This document shows positions 43,788 through 53,220 of a DNA stretch of 64,000 nt, piece by piece (position 1 is the first letter of the stretch; every line of letters begins with the position of its first letter). Made by a program: the position numbers and the translations under genes. The notes beneath the pieces were generated by a model. The model did no database searches and was not told the origin of the DNA. It worked only from the letters and a program-made list of their open reading frames with translations. Source of the DNA: Devosia sp. (GTDB lineage: Bacteria; Pseudomonadota; Alphaproteobacteria; Rhizobiales; Devosiaceae); contig NZ_JAGIAW010000012.1 in NCBI RefSeq assembly GCF_017744655.1, positions 1 to 64,000 on the forward strand, read 5' to 3'.

Positions 43788-44654
43788 CTACTGCACGCGT
43801 TCGCTCGAAAAGCCCTTATTTTCCAATAGCGTAACCACGCTATCCGGTCCCACCAGGTGTCCGGCCCCGACGACGAGAAACGCTTCTTCGTCGGTTTCCA
43901 GCATGGTCACGATCTGCTCGACCCAGTTCTCGTTCCGCTGCGTGATCAGCCGATCGACGAACGCCTCGCCATAGGCGCCGAGGTCGGCCAGGAAAATGTC
44001 GGCGACGACGTCGGGCGTTCCTTCGAGCCAGCCTGCAACCATGGTGTCGACCATCTCGGCGAGGCCATCGGTCTCCGCCAACGTCACCATCAGCATCTGG
44101 ATTTGATCCGCCTCGCTGCCGCCCGCTATGGCTTCGATCTGTTGTTCTGCGGTCTCTAGAAACCCTTGCCGCTCCGCAGGAATTTCACTGACCAGCGTGG
44201 TTTCTACTCCCTTGGTCGGGTCATATCCGGCCGCCGTCAGCGCCGCGACGGATATGGTGCTCGCCGCCATCCAGGGCTGCATTGCGAGGAGGGTAGGGAC
44301 CGGCACCGCATAGGTCTCGGCGGCCGCGCGAACCTTGCTCATCAGCTTGGCATCGATTCGATGGTTGAGCAAAACACCGTCCCGCGCAAAGCCGCGCTCC
44401 ATGGTCAGCGCCAGGATACGCGTCTGCGCCGCCGCGCCGAGATCGGTTTCAAAATAGATTCGGTCTGCCTCATCGAGCAGGTTGTCGAAAATTTCCGTCC
44501 GCCATTCCATGCCGTCAGGCAGCATGTGGATCGAGCCGAAAAGCCAGACAGAGCTGTCCGCGTCGCTGACCTTCCAGATTGCCGGCGCGGCATTGGCGCT
44601 GCCGGCAAAAGTCAGTGTGGTGGCCAGAACGGCGAGGCTGCGGCGAACAAACAT
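43788..44654 (-). CDS. TraB/GumN family protein, secreted
   Basis: The 288-residue protein has a signal peptide (to SANAAPA) and TraB/GumN motifs: VWLFGSIHMLPDG with the GxxH of Tiki-like metalloproteases near the start, ETDLG and EEAFLVVGAGHLVGPDSV near the end. Family members include pheromone-shutdown and Tiki proteases; bacterial function is unclear. ATG 44654 has GGGAGAG upstream; the longer frame to 44735 lacks a site. Confidence 0.87.
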   Translation of the reverse strand: MFVRRSLAVLATTLTFAGSANAAPAIWKVSDADSSVWLFGSIHMLPDGMEWRTEIFDNLLDEADRIYFETDLGAAAQTRILALTMERGFARDGVLLNHRIDAKLMSKVRAAAETYAVPVPTLLAMQPWMAASTISVAALTAAGYDPTKGVETTLVSEIPAERQGFLETAEQQIEAIAGGSEADQIQMLMVTLAETDGLAEMVDTMVAGWLEGTPDVVADIFLADLGAYGEAFVDRLITQRNENWVEQIVTMLETDEEAFLVVGAGHLVGPDSVVTLLENKGFSSERVQ

Positions 44655-44714
44655 GCGGGCTCTCCCTGTTGGTCGGACTGACCTGACGATAGAGGGAAAG
44701 CTTGGTTTGAGCGA

Positions 44715-44748
44715 CCAAAAACAAAAGCGCCACAATCGCTTGTGGCGC
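44715..44748 (-). terminator. Intrinsic terminator after the complex I subunit gene
   Basis: A nine-base exact stem (44727-44735 with 44740-44748, GCGCCACAA and complement) has loop TCGC. On the minus strand it is followed by TTTTGTTTTTGG. It lies about 30 bp after the stop at 44777. Confidence 0.88.
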
Positions 44749-44776
44749 CTTACGGAATCTCTTGTTGACGCTGAGG

Positions 44777-45082
44777 TTAGTGCGTCCAGGGCGTCTTGCG
44801 GTCAGACTTGAAATTGTCCGGATAGCTCACGCGCTTGGGCGTCGCGTCATGCGCCGGCTGCACGGTATATTCGATGCCATTGCGCTGGGCATAGGCCTCG
44901 GCTTCTTCCAGCGTCGGGAACGAGAGCTTGATCTGCTGGCGCATATCGGAGCTGCTGGTATAGCCCATCAGCGGCTCGATCTTGCGGGCGATAGCGGGTT
45001 CATGAACCAGAACCCACTGCTTGGACTTACCCTTGCCGGACTGCATGGCGTTACGGGCAGGGCGGTAGATACGGGCGGTCAT
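44777..45082 (-). CDS. NADH dehydrogenase accessory subunit, NDUFS4-like
   Basis: The 101-residue protein matches the alphaproteobacterial relatives of the mitochondrial 18-kDa subunit NDUFS4: ARIYRPARNAMQSGKGKSKQWVL, GYTSSSDMRQQIKLSFPTLEEAEAYAQRNGI and YPDNFKSDRKTPWTH. It is bound at the matrix-side (cytoplasmic) arm of complex I and assists its stability. It stands alone, as is usual outside the nuo operon, between tRNA-Pro and its own terminator. Confidence 0.92.
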   Translation of the reverse strand: MTARIYRPARNAMQSGKGKSKQWVLVHEPAIARKIEPLMGYTSSSDMRQQIKLSFPTLEEAEAYAQRNGIEYTVQPAHDATPKRVSYPDNFKSDRKTPWTH

Positions 45083-45110
45083 GCAAAGTCCTCAACACGA
45101 TGCGTGCGAA

Positions 45111-45187
45111 TGGTCGGAGTACAAAGATTCGAACTTTGGACCCCCGGTTCCCAAAACCGGTGCTCTACCAGGCTGAGCTACACTCCG
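45111..45187 (-). tRNA. tRNA-Pro (anticodon TGG)
   Basis: Minus-strand cloverleaf: acceptor CGGAGTG / TACTCCG, D-arm GCTC...GAGC, anticodon stem CCGGT/ACCGG with loop TTTGGGA giving TGG (codon CCA), T-arm CAAAG-TTCGAAT-CTTTG, discriminator A and an encoded CCA. Confidence 0.95.
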
Positions 45188-45290
45188 ACGTCGCGCCTTT
45201 CCGTTAGCGTGTTCGGCACCAAAGGGCAAGGGCGGCAATGCGGCACTGCACGCTATTGACGGCATCGCTGCATCCGACCAAATAGGCGCT

Positions 45291-46034
45291 ATGGTTGACC
45301 TGAGCAAACGCTGGCCTTTAGGGCTCGATCGCCGAAACTGGCCGGATTACCTGGCCTTTTTCATCTTGGCCCTGTTCATTCTGCTTTTCTTCGATGCCTA
45401 TGCGTCGCGCAGGGCCATCGCCTTGGCAGTCGAATGGCGCCAGCCATTCCAGTTCGTCACCCATTTCGGCCTGTCCGATTGGGTGTTGATTCCCAGCGGC
45501 ATCGTCTTTCTCCTGAGTTTTGCGACCTATCGCCTCTGGAAACAGACGTCGCGCTGGCGACTAGCCCTTTATGAGCTGGCACTGCTCTCGGGCTTCATCT
45601 TCGCGGCAGTTGCCGGCACAGGGCTCCTGGTCAATCTGCTGAAACGCCTGTTCGGTCGCGGTCGCCCGACCGTATTCGAAGAGTTTGGCGCCTTCGACTT
45701 CCAGTACCTGCTGAACGATTGGACGTTTCAGAGTTTTCCATCGGGCCATTCGACCACGGCGATGGCAACCGCCATCGTTGTCGGCTTTCTCGCCCCGCGC
45801 TTCTTCCGCTTGTTCCTGATCATAGCGCTGGTCACGGGCGTGTCGCGCGTCGTGGTTGGGGATCATTATCCGACGGACGTGCTGGCCGGCTTCGTAATCG
45901 GCGCCGTCGGCACTTATGCCGTTCGCAATTATTTCGCCCGCCGGCGCTGGCTGTTCAAAGCCATGCCTGACGGGCGCGTGCGTTTCCGCGGTGTTCCGGC
46001 CCTGCGCCGGTTGGCTCAGCGCGCCCTGGCGTAG
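45291..46034 (+). CDS. PAP2-family membrane phosphatase
   Basis: The 247-residue protein has about six membrane helices and the three phosphatase motifs KRLFGRGRP, PSGHS and SRVVVGDHYPTD. It would remove phosphate from a lipid such as undecaprenyl pyrophosphate or a phosphatidate on the periplasmic side. The 3' end overlaps the converging metC gene by 19 bp. Confidence 0.9.
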   Translation: MVDLSKRWPLGLDRRNWPDYLAFFILALFILLFFDAYASRRAIALAVEWRQPFQFVTHFGLSDWVLIPSGIVFLLSFATYRLWKQTSRWRLALYELALLSGFIFAAVAGTGLLVNLLKRLFGRGRPTVFEEFGAFDFQYLLNDWTFQSFPSGHSTTAMATAIVVGFLAPRFFRLFLIIALVTGVSRVVVGDHYPTDVLAGFVIGAVGTYAVRNYFARRRWLFKAMPDGRVRFRGVPALRRLAQRALA

Positions 46035-47191
46035 CGGTCAAAGCCTGCACGCAGGTCGGCTTTGAGGTCTTCCGTGTCCTCGAAGCCAATGTGAAGCCGC
46101 ATGAGATGTCCTTCGTCGGTCCACGGCAGGGCTGAGCGTGCGCCCTTGATCGCGACGGGCAGGCAGAGGCTTTCGAAGCCGCCCCACGAATAACCCATAG
46201 AAAATATCTTCATCTGATCGACGAATGCCGCCAGGGCCTCGCGGGAGCCAGGTTGCAGCACAAAGGAAAAGAGGCTCCCCGAGCCGGTGAAGTCGCGCTT
46301 CCAAAGCGCATGGTCCGGATGGCTCGGCAGGGCAGGGTGAATCACTGCGGTGACTTCCGGCTGCTGCTCCAGCCAATGTGCGATTTCCAGCGCCCGCTCC
46401 TGATGGGCGGCCATGCGGATCGCCAGGGTTTTTAGGCCGCGCGAGACGAGATAGGCATCGTCGCCGGAGGTAAAGAAGCCAAGCAGCGTGCGCACCCGCG
46501 ACACATCGGCCCAGGCCGCCTCGGTTGTCGAGATCGTGCCTGCAAAAGCATCGGAATGCCCGACGAACATCTTGGTACCAGCATGCACGACGATGTCGGC
46601 GCCAAGCTCCAACGGCTTGTGATAGAGCGGACTTGCCCAGCTGTTGTCGACGATCAGCCGCGCACCATTGGCGTGCGCCGCCTTGGCAATCGCTGGGATG
46701 TCCTGCACCTCGAACGTCAGCGAGCCCGGGCTTTCGGCCAGCACTGCCCGCGTATTGGGCTGCATAAGGTCCGCGATCCCGGCGCCGATACGCGGATCGT
46801 AGTAGCGCGCGGTGATTCCCATATGGGTCAGATAGCCATCGGCGAACTTGCGGCCCGGCTCATAGGCGCTGTCGGTAATCAGAATATCGTCGCCGGTCTT
46901 GAGGCAGGACAGCATGGCAATGGTAATGGCGGCCAGACCTGATGGCACGAGCTTGGTGCGATAGGCGCCTTCGAGCGCCGTCACGACCTCCTCGACGCCC
47001 TCCGTCGTGGGATTGCCTGCGCGCCCATAAAGGAAGCGCTGCTTCTGGGCGTCGAGATCGGCCAGGGTTTTGAAGAGCACGGTGGAGCCGCGATAAACCG
47101 GCGTATTGACGAAGCCAAACTGGCTATCGGGGTCGCGCCCGGCGTGAGTCAGGATGGTTTCCATGGAGGGCGGGTTCAAAAAAGAAGTCAT
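46016..47191 (-). CDS. metC: Cystathionine beta-lyase
   Basis: The 391-residue PLP enzyme of the Cys/Met metabolism family splits cystathionine to homocysteine, pyruvate and ammonia in the methionine pathway. The cofactor lysine is Lys207 in VVHAGTKMFVGHSDA, with PSGLAAI and VDNSWASP as supporting motifs; the C-terminal YSWGGFESL is typical of MetC. Cystathionine gamma-lyases share the fold, but this form fits the alphaproteobacterial MetC type. Confidence 0.9.
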   Translation of the reverse strand: MTSFLNPPSMETILTHAGRDPDSQFGFVNTPVYRGSTVLFKTLADLDAQKQRFLYGRAGNPTTEGVEEVVTALEGAYRTKLVPSGLAAITIAMLSCLKTGDDILITDSAYEPGRKFADGYLTHMGITARYYDPRIGAGIADLMQPNTRAVLAESPGSLTFEVQDIPAIAKAAHANGARLIVDNSWASPLYHKPLELGADIVVHAGTKMFVGHSDAFAGTISTTEAAWADVSRVRTLLGFFTSGDDAYLVSRGLKTLAIRMAAHQERALEIAHWLEQQPEVTAVIHPALPSHPDHALWKRDFTGSGSLFSFVLQPGSREALAAFVDQMKIFSMGYSWGGFESLCLPVAIKGARSALPWTDEGHLMRLHIGFEDTEDLKADLRAGFDRYARAR

Positions 47192-47417
47192 GCCTGCTCT
47201 GTGCTCAAAATCGGATCAGTTTCATGGTCTGGCTAAAAAAGAGACAGAATTGCTGTCCCAATGCACCTTCTGCCCTTGACGTTGCCGTCGATAGGCGCTT
47301 GCATGCTTAACAGCATCTATTCGCCGCTCAAAGGCGGCGGGTGCCGCCGGAGACGCCGAAACGAAAGTTAGGAAAGAAACTCCGGGATAAGAGGGTCAGG
47401 AAACAAAAGGCAAACAA

Positions 47418-48434
47418 ATGAAAAAAAAGCTCGTAACGCTTACAGCAACGGCGATACTGGGTCTTACGGCGGTCTCGGCTCAGGCCGCCATTTTGGATGA
47501 CGTCAAGGCAAAGGGATATGTGCAGTGCGGCGTGACCGGCGGTGTGCCGGGCTTTTCCGCTCCTGATTCCAACAATGTGTGGACCGGCATCGAAGTCGAT
47601 TTCTGCCGCGCCATGGCCGCAGCCGTCTTCAACGATGCCGAAGCTGTCCGCTACACGTCGCTGACCAGCCAGGAACGCTTCACGGCTCTTTCGGCCGGTG
47701 AAGTCGATGTGCTTTCGCGCACCACGACCTGGACCATGAGCCGCGACACGCAGCTCGGCATCAGCTTTGTCGGCACCATGTTCTATGACGGCCAGGGCTT
47801 CATGGTTCGCAAGGCCGACGGCATCGAATCCGCCCTTGACCTCAGCGGCGCTGCTATCTGTATCGAATCCGGCACCACCACCGAACTGAACGCAGCCGAC
47901 TACTTCGCCGCCAATGGCATGGAATTCAACACGGTCGTGTTCGTCGACCAAGACGAAGTCGTGAAGGCCTACGAAGACGGCCGTTGCGACGTCTACACCA
48001 CGGACTCCTCGGCTCTCGCCGCTGAACGTTCCAAGTTCGCCAACCCGGATGACCACATCATCCTGCCCGAAATCATTTCCAAGGAGCCGCTTGGCCCTGT
48101 GGTTCGCGCTGGCGACACCCAGTGGTTCAACCTCGCTCGCTGGACCTATTTCGCGCTGCTCGAAGCCGAAGAACTCGGCGTGACCTCGGCCAATGTCGAC
48201 GAAATGCTCGGCTCCGATAACCCGGCCATCAAGCGCCTCCTCGGCGTTGAAGGCGACTTCGGCACCCCGCTCGGCGTGACGAAGGACTGGGCATACCAGA
48301 TCATCAAGACCGTTGGTAACTACGCCGAGTCCTATGAACGCAACGTCGGTCCGAGCACCCCGATTGGGCTTGAGCGCGGCCTGAACGCCCTTTGGAAAGA
48401 CGGCGGCATCCAGTACGCCCCGCCGATCCGCTAA
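47418..48434 (+). CDS. aapJ: General L-amino acid ABC transporter binding protein
   Basis: The 338-residue periplasmic protein has a signal peptide (to AQAAI), and the AapJ start LDDVKAKGYVQCGVTGGVPGFS. Ligand-site segments are SRTTTWTMSRD, IESGTTTELN and TDSSALAAE, with a pair of conserved cysteines (VQCG, FCRA). It delivers a broad range of L-amino acids to AapQM. It is the first gene of aapJQMP, separated from aapQ by a terminator-like hairpin. Confidence 0.93.
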   Translation: MKKKLVTLTATAILGLTAVSAQAAILDDVKAKGYVQCGVTGGVPGFSAPDSNNVWTGIEVDFCRAMAAAVFNDAEAVRYTSLTSQERFTALSAGEVDVLSRTTTWTMSRDTQLGISFVGTMFYDGQGFMVRKADGIESALDLSGAAICIESGTTTELNAADYFAANGMEFNTVVFVDQDEVVKAYEDGRCDVYTTDSSALAAERSKFANPDDHIILPEIISKEPLGPVVRAGDTQWFNLARWTYFALLEAEELGVTSANVDEMLGSDNPAIKRLLGVEGDFGTPLGVTKDWAYQIIKTVGNYAESYERNVGPSTPIGLERGLNALWKDGGIQYAPPIR

Positions 48435-48449
48435 TCTGAACGAATTGTG

Positions 48450-48483
48450 CCGGCGCCCCAAAGTGGGCGCCGGTCTCTTTGTT
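48450..48483 (+). terminator. Attenuator/terminator between aapJ and aapQ
   Basis: CCGGCGCCC (48450-48458) pairs exactly with GGGCGCCGG (48465-48473) around a six-base loop, followed by TCTCTTTGTT. It lies 16 bp after aapJ; read-through would give less permease than binding protein. Confidence 0.8.
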
Positions 48484-48546
48484 CTGTCACCTATGGCGCC
48501 TCAAAAGGGCGCATAGCGGTTACTTGCGGCCAAGGGACAGCATCAT

Positions 48547-50085
48547 ATGACCACTCGCGAAATGGGGCACGACGCTGCCCCCCGCGTCAGCTTTTTCAAT
48601 GATCCAGTGATCCGAGGGATCATCTACCAGGTCGTTGTCGCCGTTATTCTCATCGGCTTCATCTTCTGGATCGTCGGCAACACCGCGGCAAACCTCGCCG
48701 CCCAGAACAAGACCAATGGCTTTGACTTCCTCTGGAAGACGGCCGGCTTCGACATCAGCTTCGCGCTGCTGCCATGGTCGCGCGCCTCCTATTACTGGGA
48801 AGCATTGTTGGTTGGGATCACCAACACCCTCCTCGTTGCCTTTATAGGTATCGTTTTCGCCACCATGCTGGGCTTCACCATCGGCGTGGCGCGGCTTTCC
48901 AGCAATTTCATCGTCGCGCGACTGGCCGCGGTCTACATCGAAACCATCCGCAATATCCCGCTGCTGCTGCAATTGTTCTTCTGGTATTTTGCGGTGCTCA
49001 AGACCATGCCCGCAGTGCGCCAGTCGATTGCCCTGCCATTTGATTCCTTTATCAACCAGCGCGGCATCATGGTACCTCGTCCAACCCCGGATCAGGAGTT
49101 CGGCTGGGTCATGGTCGCCATTGTCGTGGCGCTGATCGTGGCGGGCGTGATTGGTGGTTGGGCAGCTCGCATTCGCACACGCACCGGTCGATATCCGGTC
49201 CAGATCGTCTGGCCCGGAAAACTGGCTGATGCAGTGGTGACATTCCTTGTCGCCTTCGTTGCCCTCGTAGTCTTACTGGGCGTCGTTTTTCCGATCGCAA
49301 GCTTTGTCCCCGTCTCCGCCATCGTGGCCGCTGCCGTGGCATTGGGGTCGCTTACCCGATACGCGGCGATCGCCAAGGCTGCGCTCACGTTTTTCGTGGC
49401 CTTCGTCCTCTGCAACGCTCTTCTGGGCTTCATGTTCAGCTGGGTGCCTTCGCTGATGGTCTCTCTCATCAGTGCACTGATCGCTCTGGTCCTTGGTCAG
49501 GTGGTCTACTCGAACACGGCAAATCGACCACCGAGCGATGCCCGCTTCCCCTTGGCCTTGCTGGTTCTGATCATCGTGGGCGTGCCCGCCTTGGTTTATT
49601 GGCTCACCGGCGCGACTTTGGCGTTCGAGGTTCCGGTTCTGGAGCGCTTCAATTTCAAGGGTGGCCTGCAGCTACCGCCTGAATTCGTTGCGCTAGCCTT
49701 CGGCCTGACCATCTACACCGCCTCGTTCATTGCCGAGACGGTTCGCGCTGGCATCCAGGCCGTGAACAGGGGGCAGACAGAAGCAGCCCAATCCTTGGGA
49801 TTGAAAGACGGGGATCGTCTTCGCCTGGTTATTGTTCCTCAGGCCATGCGCGTGATCATCCCGCCTCTGACCAGCCAATATCTCAACCTGACGAAGAACT
49901 CTTCGCTCGGGGCGGCTATCGGTTATCCCGAACTCTTCAACGTGTTTGGCGGTACATCCATCAGCCAGAGCGGCCGAGCCATCGAATGCATGGCCATCAT
50001 TATGGTGGTTTACCTGACATTCTCGCTGATCACGTCGGCGATTATGAACTGGTACAATGCCCGTGTACGGCTCGTGGAACGGTAG
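48547..50085 (+). CDS. aapQ: General L-amino acid ABC permease, with long internal insertion
   Basis: The 512-residue HisM/AapQ-type permease has an N-terminal part ending in INQRGIMVPRP and a C-terminal part with the EAA loop (RGQTEAAQSLGLKDGDRLRLVIVPQAMRV) that match the family. AapQ proteins are usually about 400 residues. Between about 220 and 330 lies an extra stretch of some 110 residues with about four hydrophobic segments (roughly 229-253, 257-273, 277-297, 303-320). The reading frame is intact. It pairs with AapM. Confidence 0.9.
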   Translation: MTTREMGHDAAPRVSFFNDPVIRGIIYQVVVAVILIGFIFWIVGNTAANLAAQNKTNGFDFLWKTAGFDISFALLPWSRASYYWEALLVGITNTLLVAFIGIVFATMLGFTIGVARLSSNFIVARLAAVYIETIRNIPLLLQLFFWYFAVLKTMPAVRQSIALPFDSFINQRGIMVPRPTPDQEFGWVMVAIVVALIVAGVIGGWAARIRTRTGRYPVQIVWPGKLADAVVTFLVAFVALVVLLGVVFPIASFVPVSAIVAAAVALGSLTRYAAIAKAALTFFVAFVLCNALLGFMFSWVPSLMVSLISALIALVLGQVVYSNTANRPPSDARFPLALLVLIIVGVPALVYWLTGATLAFEVPVLERFNFKGGLQLPPEFVALAFGLTIYTASFIAETVRAGIQAVNRGQTEAAQSLGLKDGDRLRLVIVPQAMRVIIPPLTSQYLNLTKNSSLGAAIGYPELFNVFGGTSISQSGRAIECMAIIMVVYLTFSLITSAIMNWYNARVRLVER

Positions 50086-50094
50086 GAGGCGCAC

Positions 50095-51222
50095 ATGACC
50101 GATATCACCTATGTCCGCCCCAGCCTTGTTGAAGCCCGCCCGGCGCCTCGCAGCACCACCGGCGTGCTGGCCTGGCTGCAGAAGAACCTCTTCGCAACGC
50201 CTACCGACGCGGTTCTGACACTGTTCGGCGCACTGTTCCTACTCTGGGCAGTGCCGCCGCTCGTCAATTTCGTTTTTATCAACGCCGTTGGGATCAATGG
50301 CACGGTCGAAGAATGCCGTGTTGAAACCGCCGGGGCATGTTGGGCCTATGTCTGGTCGGAGATGGAGTTCTTCATCTACGGCTTCTACGATATGTCTGAA
50401 CTCTGGCGCCCCAACATCGTTTTCGCCCTGGGTGCGGCTCTGCTCATCCCGCTTCTTATCCCCAAGGTGCCGTTTAAGCGGACCAACGCTCTGCTGCTGC
50501 TTATCGTCTTTCCGGTGATCAGCTATTACCTGCTCGCCGGCGGCGTCTTCGGGCTGAAGCCCATGCCGACCGAAAAGTGGGGCGGCCTGCTTGTTACCCT
50601 GATTATCTCCGCAGTGGGTATCATCGTCTCCTTCCCGCTCGGCATCATCCTGGCCCTGGGGCGGCAATCGAAAATGCCGGTGATCAAGATGCTCTGCATC
50701 GGCTTCATCGAACTCGTTCGCGCCGTGCCGCTGATCACCATCCTGTTCATGGCCTCGATCATGCTGCCGCTGTTCATGCCGCAGGGCACAACGGTCGATA
50801 AGCTGCTCAGGGCTCTGGTGGGCGTCACGCTGTTCAGCGCCGCCTATGTGGCGGAAATTGTGCGGGGCGGCCTGCAAGCCATCCCTCGCGGGCAATATGA
50901 AGCTGCCGCGTCACTCGGGCTAAGCTATTGGAAGCAGATGTACTTCATCATCCTGCCCCAGGCGCTGAAACACGTCATACCCGGCATCGTCAACAACGCC
51001 ATCGCACTCTTCAAGGATACTTCACTCGTCTACATCGTGGGCATGAAGGATCTCCTCGAAGCGGTAAAGACCAAGAACGACACCGCGCTGGAGTGGCAAT
51101 CAGGCAATACGGCCACGACCGGCTATCTCTTCGCCGCCGCCGTGTTCTGGATGTTCTGCTTCAGCATGTCTCGCTACTCCATGTTCATGGAGCGTCGTCT
51201 CAACACTGGCTACAAGAGGTAG
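50095..51222 (+). CDS. aapM: General L-amino acid ABC permease
   Basis: The 375-residue partner permease of normal length for AapM has [30 protein letters not shown] and the EAA loop [33 protein letters not shown] precedes ATG 50095, 9 bp after aapQ. The ATPase gene follows after 4 bp. Confidence 0.93.
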   Translation: MTDITYVRPSLVEARPAPRSTTGVLAWLQKNLFATPTDAVLTLFGALFLLWAVPPLVNFVFINAVGINGTVEECRVETAGACWAYVWSEMEFFIYGFYDMSELWRPNIVFALGAALLIPLLIPKVPFKRTNALLLLIVFPVISYYLLAGGVFGLKPMPTEKWGGLLVTLIISAVGIIVSFPLGIILALGRQSKMPVIKMLCIGFIELVRAVPLITILFMASIMLPLFMPQGTTVDKLLRALVGVTLFSAAYVAEIVRGGLQAIPRGQYEAAASLGLSYWKQMYFIILPQALKHVIPGIVNNAIALFKDTSLVYIVGMKDLLEAVKTKNDTALEWQSGNTATTGYLFAAAVFWMFCFSMSRYSMFMERRLNTGYKR

Positions 51223-51226
51223 CTCC

Positions 51227-52027
51227 ATGTCCCAGGTTTCCGAAACCATCGTCGAACGGGAAATCGACACCAGCCACATGCAGGTCTCCAAGACCGAGGT
51301 CGCCATCGACGTCATCAACATGCACAAGTGGTATGGCGATTTTCACGTGCTGCGCGACATCAACCTGCGCGTTATGAAGGGCGAGCGTATCGTCATTGCC
51401 GGGCCCTCGGGCTCCGGCAAGTCGACGCTGATTCGCTGCATCAATCGCCTTGAAGAGCACCAGGAAGGCCAGATCATCGTCAATGGCACGGAGCTCACGG
51501 CCGACCTCAAGCGCATCGATGAGGTGCGCCGCGAGGTCGGCATGGTGTTCCAGCACTTCAACCTCTTCCCCCACCTTACCATTCTGCAAAACCTGACCCT
51601 CGCCCCGATCTGGGTGCGCGGCATCCCCAAGGCCGAGGCCGAGGCGACCGCCATGCACTATCTCGAGCGCGTGAAAATCCCCGAGCAGGCCAATAAATTC
51701 CCCGGCCAGCTCTCGGGTGGTCAGCAGCAGCGCGTCGCCATTGCGCGTTCGCTCTGCATGCAGCCCCGGATCATGCTCTTCGACGAGCCCACCTCGGCGC
51801 TCGATCCGGAAATGGTCAAGGAAGTGCTCGAAGTGATGATCAGCCTTGCCGAAGAAGGCATGACGATGATTTGCGTCACCCACGAAATGGGCTTTGCCCG
51901 TCAGGTGGCCAACCGCGTCATCTTCATGGATCAGGGCCAGATCATCGAGCAGAACGAACCCGAAGAGTTCTTCTCGAACCCACAGCACGAACGCACAAAA
52001 CTGTTCCTCAGCCAGATCCTGCATTAA
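51227..52027 (+). CDS. aapP: General L-amino acid ABC transporter ATPase
   Basis: The 266-residue ATPase of the polar amino acid group has Walker [19 protein letters not shown], signature [13 protein letters not shown], Walker [13 protein letters not shown] and VTHEMGFAR. It is slightly longer at the N-terminus than GlnQ-type proteins, as usual for AapP. Last of the aapJQMP group. Confidence 0.94.
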   Translation: MSQVSETIVEREIDTSHMQVSKTEVAIDVINMHKWYGDFHVLRDINLRVMKGERIVIAGPSGSGKSTLIRCINRLEEHQEGQIIVNGTELTADLKRIDEVRREVGMVFQHFNLFPHLTILQNLTLAPIWVRGIPKAEAEATAMHYLERVKIPEQANKFPGQLSGGQQQRVAIARSLCMQPRIMLFDEPTSALDPEMVKEVLEVMISLAEEGMTMICVTHEMGFARQVANRVIFMDQGQIIEQNEPEEFFSNPQHERTKLFLSQILH

Positions 52028-52188
52028 AGATCTCACACACCGGCTCTTCTCCCTTCGCGGGAGGAGAGCTGCCTGCGAATTGACGACCGCTCTCATTGTC
52101 CGGTGGAATTGCTCGCCTCCCAGCAATCGCCGCCTTGACCCGGCGCCTTGCCCTGCCAATATGCGGTGGCACAAAGGGAAGCCGCGGA

Positions 52189-53220
52189 TTGACCTCAGTT
52201 TTCAAGCGATTGCTGCCGCTGGCAGCGGGCCTTGCCTGCGCCCTTTCGCTTGCCGTGACCGCTGCCAGCGCGCAGACGCTCGATGCGGTGCGCGAGCGTG
52301 GCTTCCTCGTTTGCGGTTCCAGCAATCCCCTGGCCGGCTTTGCCCAACAGGATGCCAATGGCCGCTGGTCCGGCTTTGACGTAGACCTTTGCCGCGCCCT
52401 TGCTGCCGCCGTCTTCGGCAATCCCGACCTCATCGAATTCCGCGCCTTCCGCGGCGAAGCCCGTTTCGCGCCGCTACAGACGGGGGCAGTGGACGTTCTC
52501 ATGCGTAACGGCGCCTGGACCGCCGGCCGCGATCTCCGTTATGGCGCGCGCTACGTGACCCCCAGCTTCTTTGACGGGCAGGGGTTCCTCGTCCCGCAAT
52601 CCCTCAGCGTTGTTTCGGCCTATGAGCTGAACAATGTGAGCGTTTGCGTCGTCGACACATCGGACGCCGTCGAAGCCCTTGATGACTTCTTCTTCTCCAA
52701 TCAGACCAGCTATACCGACGTCGTCTATGAAGACATCGCCGATCTCATCGTCGCCTATCGTGCCGGCATGTGCGATGTCATCTCCGCCTCGGGCCGCCAG
52801 TTGCAGGCCATCCGCCGCGAACTCACCGACCCGTCGCAACACCGCATCCTGCCCGAGCGCATCTCCAAGGAAACGCTGGGCCCCGTCGTTCCGGGCGGCG
52901 ACGATCAGTGGTTCGAGATCGTTCGCTGGACCATTTTTGCCCTGATCACCGCCGAGGAAGTTGGCGTTACGAGCCTCAACATCGACTCCCTGACCGCCGC
53001 CCGCTCGGCCGATGTCCGCCGCCTGCTTGGCGTCGAAGGCGATTTCGGCACATCGCTCGGCCTGCGCGCCAGCTTCATGACCGACGCCATCCGCGCCGTC
53101 GGCAACTATGGCGAACTCTACGACCGACATTTTGGCCCACAGACCGGTGCCGCGATGCTTCGTGGCCAGAACGCCCTCTGGAGCAATGGTGGCCTGCTCT
53201 ACGCGCCGCCGATCCGCTAA
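52189..53220 (+). CDS. Second AapJ-like binding protein, diverged ligand site
   Basis: The 343-residue secreted protein is clearly paralogous to AapJ, sharing LGPVV, RRLLGVEGDFGTSLGL and the end LLYAPPIR. The ligand-contact segments differ: SRTTTW becomes MRNGAW (the arginine of the GRD motif is kept), ESGTTTEL becomes DTSDAVEA, and DSSALAAE becomes ASGRQLQAI. It may bind another amino acid for the same permease. TTG 52189 (AAAGGGA upstream) is the best start; an ATG at 52096 would disturb the signal peptide. It converges on cls with a four-base overlap. Confidence 0.82.
   Translation: MTSVFKRLLPLAAGLACALSLAVTAASAQTLDAVRERGFLVCGSSNPLAGFAQQDANGRWSGFDVDLCRALAAAVFGNPDLIEFRAFRGEARFAPLQTGAVDVLMRNGAWTAGRDLRYGARYVTPSFFDGQGFLVPQSLSVVSAYELNNVSVCVVDTSDAVEALDDFFFSNQTSYTDVVYEDIADLIVAYRAGMCDVISASGRQLQAIRRELTDPSQHRILPERISKETLGPVVPGGDDQWFEIVRWTIFALITAEEVGVTSLNIDSLTAARSADVRRLLGVEGDFGTSLGLRASFMTDAIRAVGNYGELYDRHFGPQTGAAMLRGQNALWSNGGLLYAPPIR

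Noticed and set aside
47192-47417. SAM riboswitch or similar element upstream of metC
   Set aside because: No conserved core or pairing typical of known methionine-related riboswitches could be drawn.
47328-48461. 377-codon minus-strand frame opposite aapJ
   Set aside because: No domain, no ribosome site, and fully contained against a clear binding-protein gene.
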